A stretch of DNA of 64,000 bases from Nitrospira sp. GTDB lineage: Bacteria > Nitrospirota > Nitrospiria > Nitrospirales > Nitrospiraceae. The notes under the pieces are model-generated. The model ran no database searches. It saw only the letters and a program-made list of their open reading frames with translations, and was not told the origin of the DNA. The stretch covers positions 277,830-341,829 of the forward strand of contig SWDN01000003.1 of the NCBI GenBank assembly GCA_005116775.1. The letters run 5' to 3'. The position numbers and the translations under genes are program-made. Below, piece after piece: positions 18,173-24,870 of the stretch. The first letter of the stretch is position 1. Each line of letters starts with the position of its first letter.

Positions 18173-18562
18173 ATGAAACGATTGCTTCTGAGCACAGTCC
18201 TGGTCCTGAGTGCTGGACCAGCCAGTGCAGAGTGGATGTCTTTTGGCGAAAGCGGCGCAGGAACGACTGTGTATGCGGACCCAACCACCAAGCGCCGCGA
18301 CGGAGATCAGGTGAACATGTGGGTGCTGTTCGATTTCAAAACAGCACAAGCCAAGGCGGACGTCTCGTATTTATCCGCAAAAGCGCACATGAAATATGAC
18401 TGTGCCAAACCGCGCTATGAGGGGCTGACGGTCATATATGTGTCGGGCAATATGGGAAATGGCAACATCCTCGATCGCAGCTCAGCAAAAAGCATGTGGC
18501 TGCGAATTTCTCCAGGAACTCTTGACCAGGATTTGTGGAAACTTGCCTGTGACAAGCGATGA
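18173..18562 (+). CDS. Surface-adhesin-E-like secreted protein, copy 1
   Basis: The 129-aa protein has a signal peptide (MKRLLLSTVLVLSAGPASA). The mature domain starts EWMSFGESGAGTTVYADPTTKRR, followed by VNMWVLFDFKTAQ, a conserved YDC and GNMGNGN, ending at a C-terminal Cys. This layout, with EW, VYADP, MWVLFDFK and two cysteines, matches the surface-adhesin E family as I know it. Exported to the periplasm or surface. A paralogue lies at 21136-21624. Confidence 0.75.
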   Translation: MKRLLLSTVLVLSAGPASAEWMSFGESGAGTTVYADPTTKRRDGDQVNMWVLFDFKTAQAKADVSYLSAKAHMKYDCAKPRYEGLTVIYVSGNMGNGNILDRSSAKSMWLRISPGTLDQDLWKLACDKR

Positions 18563-18765
18563 TCATGCATTGCGAGGTTATACATGATCCCTCCAAGCTC
18601 GCTTACTTCTCTCTAAGGGAGTGGCCAAGGCTGCCCTCTCATGCTCCTTCCAAGCTTGCTTGTACCGCACTCCAATGGAATGGCACCCATGTCTGATCCC
18701 ACTGCGCCCGTCGAACGAGCACATTCAAGACGTGATCCGTCCAAGCTTGCTCGTTTTTTCCTTTA

Positions 18766-18864
18766 GCAGGGGTGGCCCGATTGGTCTCCCACTGCGCGCA
18801 TCCAACGAGGGCCTTCTCAGGCCGCGCGTTGTGCGAGCACAGGAGACCAATGGGCTACCCCTGC
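18766..18864. repeat. Large inverted-repeat element overlapping the redoxin 3' end
   Basis: Left arm GCAGGGGTGGCCCGATTGG... (18766-18789) and right arm GGAGACCAATGGGCTACCCC... (18842-18864) are complementary over 23 bases with one mismatch and one single-base gap. The 52-nt centre holds a GGCC-TTCTCA-GGCC hairpin. The CTA in the right arm is the stop codon of the minus-strand redoxin gene. Part of the right half recurs near 59.7 kb. Upstream, TCCAAGCTTGCT-like blocks recur at about 18590, 18648 and 18742. Confidence 0.75.
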
Positions 18865-19415
18865 GTCCTCCACTTGATGCTGCACCCGACACTGGCTTTC
18901 TGGTTACTGTTGACAGGCCTCCCGGAAAGCACTGCGTCGATTGCGGCGCGCAAATCACGGCCTGTGACCGGTTTGCTGCTGCCGGGGCGACTGTCGTCGA
19001 GCTGCCCGCGATAGACCAGCCGTCGTTCCTGATCGAAAAGATAAAAATCCGGAGTGCAGGCTGCGTGATAGGCTTTCGCCACCTCCTGCGTTTCATCAAA
19101 ACAAAAGGGGAAGGTAAAGCCTAACCGCTCGGCCATCTCCTTCAACCTCGGCGGCGCGTCATCCGGATATTGCACCGGGTCGTTGCTGCTGATTCCAACG
19201 ATACCCAGCCCTGTGTCCCTGTAGTCCCGCCCGATCGTTGCGATGCCTTGCTCGACATGCACCACATAGGGACAGTGCCGACAGAGGAACATAACCAGCA
19301 CAGCAGTCTTGCCGGTGAATGAGTCGAGGGAACAGATTTGCCCAGTCACCACATCGCGCAACGCGAACGGAGGGGCAGGTGTTCCGAGCGAGAGCATGAC
19401 GGACGCGATGGCCAT
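18855..19415 (-). CDS. Thioredoxin-fold redoxin (AhpC/TSA or TlpA-like)
   Basis: This 186-aa cytoplasmic protein starts after a GAGGAGG ribosome site. PxFxLxDxxTG-type opening residues (TPAPPFALRDVVTGQICSL) lead to VLVMFLCRHCPYVVHVE, where the resolving or active cysteines are the two of CRHC followed by the cis-proline-type CPY. GIVGISSNDP and FCFDETQEVAKAYHAACTPDFYLFD complete the fold. The pattern resembles thioredoxin-family proteins annotated as thiol-disulfide isomerases or peroxiredoxin-like. The last residues and stop codon lie in the repeat element at 18766-18864. Confidence 0.82.
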   Translation of the reverse strand: MAIASVMLSLGTPAPPFALRDVVTGQICSLDSFTGKTAVLVMFLCRHCPYVVHVEQGIATIGRDYRDTGLGIVGISSNDPVQYPDDAPPRLKEMAERLGFTFPFCFDETQEVAKAYHAACTPDFYLFDQERRLVYRGQLDDSRPGSSKPVTGRDLRAAIDAVLSGRPVNSNQKASVGCSIKWRTQG

Positions 19416-19578
19416 GGCGCCTCCTCTTCGAGAGGTTCTCGTGACGATCTAAAAGATGCCGCATTGTGATGGCTCGGTCAAGAGGTGTGGAGGAGTCTGT
19501 TCCATCTTCGACTTCCTGGCATGAAGTCTCTTTCCAACTATGGTAGGCTCGCGGCATTTGATGAGAAAGGGTGTATTT

Positions 19579-19728
19579 GTGAAACAAGGCTATCGGTTGA
19601 TCGTTGTCGATAAAGCCGGTGTGCTGGTCTCGGAATTCCAATTGACAGAGAACGCGCTAGCTCAGCCTGTGGCCTTTGTCTCAGCGCTCAAACAATCGAT
19701 CGAGGACATTGAGGAAGAAGAGCCGTGA
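19579..19728 (+). CDS. Small hypothetical protein
   Basis: A 49-aa acidic protein (KQGYRLIVVDKAGVLVSEF... ending EDIEEEEP) begins at GTG 19579 behind an AGAAAGGG site. An ATG at 19561 would add six residues. It is predicted to be a short beta strand plus helix and soluble. It precedes the aldo/keto reductase by 66 bases. No family is recognised and it could be spurious. Confidence 0.45.
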   Translation: MKQGYRLIVVDKAGVLVSEFQLTENALAQPVAFVSALKQSIEDIEEEEP

Positions 19729-19794
19729 GTCTTCTTCGCACACCCCCTCAGTCTACGATGGGTCATTCTGGTCTGTGATCAAGGAGCCAGGCAT

Positions 19795-20766
19795 ATGCAA
19801 TACGTGCATCTCGGCCGATCAGGCCTGAAAGTCAGCCGGCTCTGTCTCGGCACGATGAACTTTGGACCTGAGACGAGCGAGGCTGACAGTTTTGCCATCA
19901 TGGATCGGGCGCTGCAGCTGGGCCTCAACTTTTTTGACACGGCGGACGTCTATGGCTGGAAAGTAGGGGAGGGATGGACAGAGCAGATTGTGGGACGTTG
20001 GTTCGCCCAAGGTGGAGGACGGCGAGAAAAAGTCGTACTCGCAACAAAGGTGTTCGGCCGCATGGGCGAGTGGCCGAATCAGTCTCGCTTGTCGGCTCTG
20101 CACATCAAGCGGGCCTGCGAGGCGAGTCTGCGGCGGCTTCAGACTGACTGCATCGACCTGTACCAGATGCATCACGTCGATCGGGAGACCCAGTGGGAGG
20201 AAATCTGGCAGGCAATGGAGCAATTGGTCCGGGAAGGCAAGGTTCTGTATGTCGGCAGCAGTAATTTCGCCGGCTGGCACCTGGCCCAAGCGCAAGAATT
20301 GGCACGCAGCCGCCACTTCCTCGGTCTTGTGTCGGAACAGAGTCTCTATAATTTGAACGAGCGGACGGTCGAGTTAGAAGTGATTCCAGCCTGCGAAGCC
20401 TATGGCATCGGATTGATCCCCTGGAGTCCGCTCGCGCGTGGACTCTTGGCCGGGGCCTTGAAACCGGCGACGGTCGGTCGACGCGCGGACGAAGATGTCA
20501 AGAAAGACATTGAGAAGTATCGTCCCAAACTGGAAGCCTATGAGGCGTTGTGCTTACAACTCGGTGAGCGCTCTGCCGATGTCGCGCTCGCCTGGTTGCT
20601 GCACCAGAAGGCCGTCACAGCGCCGATCATTGGGCCGCGCACGATGGAGCAATTGAACGACACGATGAGGGTGCTGAGTCTCACATTGAGCCAGGATACA
20701 TTGAAACGGCTCGACGGGATCTTCCCTGGCCCAGGTGGGCCTGCGCCGGAAGCCTATGCATGGTGA
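19795..20766 (+). CDS. Aldo/keto reductase
   Basis: The 323-aa NADPH-dependent oxidoreductase has an intact (beta/alpha)8 catalytic tetrad: Asp and Tyr in FFDTADVYG, Lys in VVLATKVFG and His in LYQMHHVD. Later motifs include YVGSSNFAGWHLAQA, EQSLYNLNER and GLIPWSPLARGLLAG. It resembles the YajO/Tas-like subgroup. The substrate is unknown. It is convergent with the DUF2934 gene, whose coding region starts one base after this stop. Confidence 0.92.
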   Translation: MQYVHLGRSGLKVSRLCLGTMNFGPETSEADSFAIMDRALQLGLNFFDTADVYGWKVGEGWTEQIVGRWFAQGGGRREKVVLATKVFGRMGEWPNQSRLSALHIKRACEASLRRLQTDCIDLYQMHHVDRETQWEEIWQAMEQLVREGKVLYVGSSNFAGWHLAQAQELARSRHFLGLVSEQSLYNLNERTVELEVIPACEAYGIGLIPWSPLARGLLAGALKPATVGRRADEDVKKDIEKYRPKLEAYEALCLQLGERSADVALAWLLHQKAVTAPIIGPRTMEQLNDTMRVLSLTLSQDTLKRLDGIFPGPGGPAPEAYAW

Positions 20767-21003
20767 TCACGGTTTAGCCTTTCTGGTCGCCGCGCGGTCA
20801 TTCATCTCTTTCCGGACCAGTTCTTCGGCTTTCAGCCAGTCTTCCACATCGCGCTCTGCCTGCCGCCCCCGTTGCTCATAGAGTTCGTAGGCTTTCTTCG
20901 CAATCCGTTCCCTCACCTCGTCTGAATACTTCTGCATGGACGCAGGTTCAGGAGAGAGGCTCCGTTCCCCTGCATGTCGGCCAGCCGGATTGTTAGTCGT
21001 CAT
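20767..21003 (-). CDS. DUF2934-like small protein
   Basis: The second ATG (21003) is six bases beyond the first and lies a proper distance from a GAAGGAGGG site, so I prefer it; the product is 78 aa. Residues 30-60 contain ERIAKKAYELYEQRGRQ and DVEDWLKAEELV, the short helical DUF2934 pattern as I recall it. The flanks are low-complexity and charged. Function is unknown. Convergent with the aldo/keto reductase. Confidence 0.7.
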   Translation of the reverse strand: MTTNNPAGRHAGERSLSPEPASMQKYSDEVRERIAKKAYELYEQRGRQAERDVEDWLKAEELVRKEMNDRAATRKAKP

Positions 21004-21084
21004 GGGCATCCCTCCTTCGATAACAACACCGTCCCCATAACTATATCAGCTACCTTACTTAACAGACAGTTGTCGTCATTGATC

Positions 21085-21133
21085 TTGCTTCCTCAATCTT
21101 GGCACACATAGAATAGGCCTCATTGCGAGGCCT
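21085..21133 (+). promoter_or_regulatory. Sigma70-type promoter and hairpin before the second adhesin-E gene
   Basis: TTGCTT and TAGAAT are separated by 18 nt (21085-21114). A hairpin AGGCCTC-ATTGC-GAGGCCT (21115-21133) follows directly and would sit at the very 5' end of the transcript, ahead of the ATG at 21136. If the annotated ATG is right the leader is almost absent; a later start, such as ATG 21256, is possible. Confidence 0.55.
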
Positions 21134-21135
21134 CT

Positions 21136-21624
21136 ATGCCCTTCACAATTGGCCCCTATGGCCGTTCCCCTGAGCCATCCGTTCTGTCTCACGACGCGGC
21201 ACGATTTCCCAGACAGCGATTGGCCCGCCGATTGGGTTTCTGGCTCTTGCTCACCATGATGATGCTGAGCAGTGGACCAGTCTATGCGGAATGGGTGTTG
21301 ACGAGTGGCGACGACGAAGTGGGATTAAAGGTGTATGTAGACCCGGAATCTATTCGCCTCAAGGGAAATCTTGCAAAGATGTGGCAATTGTTCGACTACA
21401 AGACTGTACAAACCGTGGCAGGCGATTCACTGCTATCGATGAAGCGATTCAACGAATACGACTGTGCAGCAGGGCGCACACGCACCCTTGGGTATACGTG
21501 GTTCGCGGGCAACATGGGTAACGGCAAAGTGGTGTACAGTACCATGGAACAACTGCCGTGGGAGCCGGTCGTTCCTCGCACGATCAATCATACGCTGTGG
21601 AAGACGGCCTGTGCGAAGAAGTGA
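21136..21624 (+). CDS. Surface-adhesin-E-like secreted protein, copy 2
   Basis: This is a paralogue of the gene at 18173: EWVLTSGDDEVGLKVYVDPE, KMWQLFDYKTVQ, YDC and GNMGNGK align residue by residue, and the C-terminal Cys is kept. The signal peptide hydrophobic core is FWLLLTMMMLSSGPVYA. A start at 21136 gives a signal region with a long basic n-region (residues 1-34); an internal start is plausible. It is upstream of thiE and possibly read with it. Confidence 0.72.
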   Translation: MPFTIGPYGRSPEPSVLSHDAARFPRQRLARRLGFWLLLTMMMLSSGPVYAEWVLTSGDDEVGLKVYVDPESIRLKGNLAKMWQLFDYKTVQTVAGDSLLSMKRFNEYDCAAGRTRTLGYTWFAGNMGNGKVVYSTMEQLPWEPVVPRTINHTLWKTACAKK

Positions 21625-21655
21625 TTCTGAACGGTCTTCATCGAATGTCGCCCGC

Positions 21656-22432
21656 ATGAATGCCGCACGTGCTCATTCTCTCTCCGGACTCTACGTCATC
21701 CTCGATCCATCGGTATGCCCTGCGCGCCCGTTGGTCGAGGTGTTGCGAACAGCGGCTGAGGCCGGTGCCATCCTCTTTCAATATCGCAACAAGACGGCAT
21801 CGATGAAGGACGCCTATGGGGAAGCCTTAGCCCTCCGGCAAGCTGCGGCACAGGCAGACGTCCTCTTCATCGTCAACGATCGATGTGATTTAGCCTTAGC
21901 TCTGGATGCCGATGGTGTGCATCTTGGGCAGGAAGACTTGCCACTCGATTTGGCTCGGAAGGTACTAGGCCCGGAGAAGCTGATCGGAATCTCCACACAC
22001 AATCCCGACCAGGTGCGGGAAGCCACCGCCGGGAAACCGGACTATCTTGGCTTCGGCCCCATCTTTACGCCAGGCTCTAAACAGGACCATGACCCAGTTG
22101 TTGGGATTGATGGGTTACGAGCAATACGTTCGCTCACCTCATTGCCTGTTTTTGCGATCGGCGGTATTCAACTCCATCAGGTCAGCGATATCATGCGCGC
22201 GGGTGCCAATGGGGTGGCCATCATCTCAGCCATTCTCAAAGCCCCGGATATCAGCCAGGCTGTGAAAACTTTCCTTGCCCAGATGCCAAAACCAGCCTCG
22301 CAAGCTTCTTCATCGGAGCAGTCTTTGCGAAACGAACCACACTCTCATTCCAATTTTTCTTCATATTCGGGTTGTAGGGGAGGGGGCCGACTACTGGGAT
22401 TCCTGCAAGTCGTCGAAGAAGACTCACGGTAG
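21656..22432 (+). CDS. thiE: Thiamine-phosphate synthase with C-terminal read-on
   Basis: ThiE joins HMP-pyrophosphate with the thiazole phosphate. The TIM-barrel motifs are intact: LFQYRNKTAS, LFIVNDRCDLALALDADGVHLGQEDLP, DYLGFGPIFTPGSKQ and FAIGGIQ. From ATG 21656 the protein is 258 aa, about 45-50 residues longer than usual. The extra tail after QAVKTFLAQMP is encoded antisense to the end of bioD and is Ser/His/Gly-rich and non-family. The natural stop was probably lost. I saw no TPP riboswitch. Confidence 0.9.
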   Translation: MNAARAHSLSGLYVILDPSVCPARPLVEVLRTAAEAGAILFQYRNKTASMKDAYGEALALRQAAAQADVLFIVNDRCDLALALDADGVHLGQEDLPLDLARKVLGPEKLIGISTHNPDQVREATAGKPDYLGFGPIFTPGSKQDHDPVVGIDGLRAIRSLTSLPVFAIGGIQLHQVSDIMRAGANGVAIISAILKAPDISQAVKTFLAQMPKPASQASSSEQSLRNEPHSHSNFSSYSGCRGGGRLLGFLQVVEEDSR

Positions 22433-23033
22433 ACTGTTCTTGCAGGCGAGCGGTCTTCGTGCGCACCGGTCGGCACTGATTTAAGACCAGCGCCACAATG
22501 GGGACTTTTCGTTGGTGGAGCGCGTGAATGGTCAGCAAGGCGTGGTTAATTCCCCCTAACTCCGTATGTCCGACCACGATAGCCTGTAACTTCATTCGAT
22601 TGATGAGGTCTAGTGCGTTAAGCAACTGTGTAACTGGCGCGTAGACACCACCAGCCCCTTCCATCACCATAAGCGCATGCTTCTGGCGCAAGGCGCGAAA
22701 GACTCGCATGATCGTTGTCAGCTGCACAGCCGTCCCCTCTGCTTCTGCGGCTGAGAGTGGCGCTACAGGCAGCCGGAAAACATAGGGACTGACTTCTGCC
22801 ATTGGATCACAGCTTCCAGCCGCATTTCGCAACCGCACTCCATCAGACTGAGCCTTGCGCGACCGAGAGACTCCCGTCTCAATCGGTTTCATCACTCCCA
22901 CATCGAAACCACGCTGAGTCAGACACTTCACAAGCGCCGACGCGACAAGCGTCTTCCCCACCCCCGTATCGGTTGCGGTGATAAACACCCCTCGCGGGCA
23001 AGAATCGTGAGCTTGTCGTTCGATTCGTCTCAT
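22251..23033 (-). CDS. bioD: Dethiobiotin synthetase
   Basis: BioD closes the ureido ring of biotin using ATP and CO2. From ATG 23033 the 260-aa protein shows the P-loop ITATDTGVGKT, GVMKPIETGV, VMEGAGGVYAPV and the product-site VVGHTELGGINHALLT. GPLPYNPNM near the end is also family-like. The last residues overlap thiE on the other strand. An SDR gene lies 10 bases upstream and is probably co-transcribed. Biotin supply links it to accBC in the same window. Confidence 0.9.
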   Translation of the reverse strand: MRRIERQAHDSCPRGVFITATDTGVGKTLVASALVKCLTQRGFDVGVMKPIETGVSRSRKAQSDGVRLRNAAGSCDPMAEVSPYVFRLPVAPLSAAEAEGTAVQLTTIMRVFRALRQKHALMVMEGAGGVYAPVTQLLNALDLINRMKLQAIVVGHTELGGINHALLTIHALHQRKVPIVALVLNQCRPVRTKTARLQEQSTVSLLRRLAGIPVVGPLPYNPNMKKNWNESVVRFAKTAPMKKLARLVLASGQGKFSQPG

Positions 23034-23043
23034 GGCGTGAACG

Positions 23044-23787
23044 TTAGAGGCAACGACTGTCGCAATTCCATATCTGTCCTGACACGTCATTGAGTTGCGC
23101 CATATGGAAGACAGTGTTAGTCACTTCCTCTCGTGACGGTGGCCGGCCCAACGCATGGCCGACCCAACTATCATCTGCCGGCATGGCTTCTTCAGAGAGG
23201 TCTGTCTGTTGCCAGCCAGGCAAGAGGAGATTCACACGGACGTTGCCTGCACCCCACTCTTGGGCTGCGGTACGGACAAGACCAATGAGGCCGGCTTTTG
23301 ATGCAGCATAGGCAGCCTGCCCACTTGAACCGTGGAATCCCGCATACGACCCGATTATCACAATCGATCCGCCGCCGCGAGCAAGGAGGGGAGGAGCCAT
23401 GGCTCGGAGGCAGTGAAATGTTCCCGTGAGATTCGTGGCGATCACGCTAGCCCAATCTTCTTGAGGCTGCCGAAGAAGCAGACGACTTCCTCCGATTCCT
23501 GCATTACAGACAAACACCGACGGCGCAGGGACTCGGCTGCAAGAGGCTTCCACCATCTGTCGCACAGCGTGTGAGTCGCGGATATCGGCTTCGTAGAGTG
23601 TCCCCGTTCCACCAGTAGCCTCCACTTGCCTCAGCGTGTCATCAGCCGCTGCCTTGTTTTTATGGTAATGGACCCCGACAAACCATCCGGCTGCTGCAAA
23701 GGCCAGGCTGATTGCTTGGCCAATCCCTCCGGACGCGCCAGTCACAAGCACCGCGCGTCTTTGGTTGGTTTGGTTCGTTTGGTTCAT
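23044..23787 (-). CDS. SDR family oxidoreductase (FabG-like)
   Basis: The 247-aa Rossmann protein has the cofactor loop TGASGGIGQA, CNAGI, the catalytic serine in IIGSYAGFHG, and YAASKAG (Tyr and Lys). It is most like 3-oxoacyl-ACP reductases. The start codon ATG 23787 and the first residues NQTNQTNQ are encoded by a copy of the dispersed TTTGGTT repeat (here read antisense). Without it the protein would start just before RRAVLVTG. The position before bioD suggests a role in making the biotin acyl precursor, which is inference only. Confidence 0.85.
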   Translation of the reverse strand: MNQTNQTNQRRAVLVTGASGGIGQAISLAFAAAGWFVGVHYHKNKAAADDTLRQVEATGGTGTLYEADIRDSHAVRQMVEASCSRVPAPSVFVCNAGIGGSRLLLRQPQEDWASVIATNLTGTFHCLRAMAPPLLARGGGSIVIIGSYAGFHGSSGQAAYAASKAGLIGLVRTAAQEWGAGNVRVNLLLPGWQQTDLSEEAMPADDSWVGHALGRPPSREEVTNTVFHMAQLNDVSGQIWNCDSRCL

Positions 23788-23815
23788 TTGGTTCAACAAG
23801 ACACACCAAATAACG
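23765..23815. repeat. Dispersed TTTGGTT-type repeat, copy 2, inside the SDR 5' end
   Basis: Four to five tandem TTTGGTT/TTTGGTTC units are followed by CAACAAGACACACCAAATAA. The last block is nearly identical to GAACAAGACAAACCAAAAAA at 36857. Read on the minus strand it encodes NQ(T/M)NQ repeats and provides the SDR start codon. Confidence 0.7.
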
Positions 23816-23940
23816 ATCCGATTATGGGTGGGATATCGAGGGAAGGCAAGCGTGTGAGCCTGACCGCATCCGTCCCTTGCCGCCTCCCAGATTCCTATGG
23901 TACGGTCATCGCATCCGTGAACCAGTGGAGGATATTGAGT

Positions 23941-24870
23941 ATGGCGCTGAAGAAATTGAGGCATCGGTGGGTTCTCATCTTAGGCGCAGTTCTGCCGCTC
24001 AGCGTTGCTCCCTTGTCAATGTCCCTCGCCGCGGAAGACGCCGGTATCATTGCCCAGTCTGCCGACTATTTTCCAGATCAGATCGGCAATGAGTGGCATT
24101 ATCGTGGCCAGATGATTGAAGGGCCGCTGCAAACGATCGACAATAAATTTTTCTCCAATGTATCTTCCGTGACCGGCACGAAATCCCTCAAAGGGATGAC
24201 TGTGACCGTGTATCACGACACCAATCCAGGCAATCATGGCGCATCGGACAGCTTCTATCGGCGAGACAGCGTCGGCATCGTCTATTATGGTTCGGAGCCT
24301 GGTACGCCCTTTGAGAAGCAGCTCGTTCCGTATCAGATCGTACGTTTCCCGCTGACCATCTCATCGTCCTTTCCGCAATTCAATCGCAAGGAACTGGATT
24401 TCGGCGCGGATCTCGATCAAGACGGCGTCAACGAAAAGGCGGATGCGCAGGGCGAAAACGCGGTGGTATCTCGTGAATCGATCACCGTTCCGGCCGGTAC
24501 GTTCAAAGATGCCGTGAAGGTGGAAGCGCGTATGCACATGCAGATTCATCTCTCCCGTACAAAGAAGACCGCCGTAGGCACTGACGTGATGACGGCTTGG
24601 TTCGCCAAAGGCGTGGGGTTGGTCAAGTACGTCGAGCGGCAAGAGCTTTCGCAGGGGGAAGAGCGAGGGGTGGTGACGGATATCACGGAGGAATTGGAAT
24701 CGTACGAGATCAAGCCGCCAAAACCCTCACTCGGGCGGCGCGAATCCCCGGCGGAGGGTCTGCTCGCTGATCACACGGGTGACGACGAATTGCGTCAGGT
24801 ACTCTTCTCCTCCAGCCTTCGCGCCGACTCCGGAGAGCCGATGGCCACCAAACGGTTGCCGGCCGACTAA
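23941..24870 (+). CDS. Secreted protein of unknown function with antisense C-terminal extension
   Basis: From ATG 23941, behind a GGAGG site, the 309-aa protein has a signal peptide ending at PLSMSLAAED. A beta-rich domain follows with YFPDQIGNEWHYRGQM, the VPAGTFKDAVKVE loop and WFAKGVGLVKYVE. These phrases recur in bacterial exported proteins annotated only as hypothetical. The last 48 codons overlap the putA 3' end on the opposite strand and are non-family (Ser/Arg-rich). The original end is probably near TEELESYEI, around base 24715. Confidence 0.7.
   Translation: MALKKLRHRWVLILGAVLPLSVAPLSMSLAAEDAGIIAQSADYFPDQIGNEWHYRGQMIEGPLQTIDNKFFSNVSSVTGTKSLKGMTVTVYHDTNPGNHGASDSFYRRDSVGIVYYGSEPGTPFEKQLVPYQIVRFPLTISSSFPQFNRKELDFGADLDQDGVNEKADAQGENAVVSRESITVPAGTFKDAVKVEARMHMQIHLSRTKKTAVGTDVMTAWFAKGVGLVKYVERQELSQGEERGVVTDITEELESYEIKPPKPSLGRRESPAEGLLADHTGDDELRQVLFSSSLRADSGEPMATKRLPAD

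Noticed and set aside
18621-19124. 167-aa plus-strand ORF in the track
   Set aside because: It is antisense to the redoxin gene and runs through the palindromic repeat; composition and lack of a ribosome site indicate a shadow ORF.
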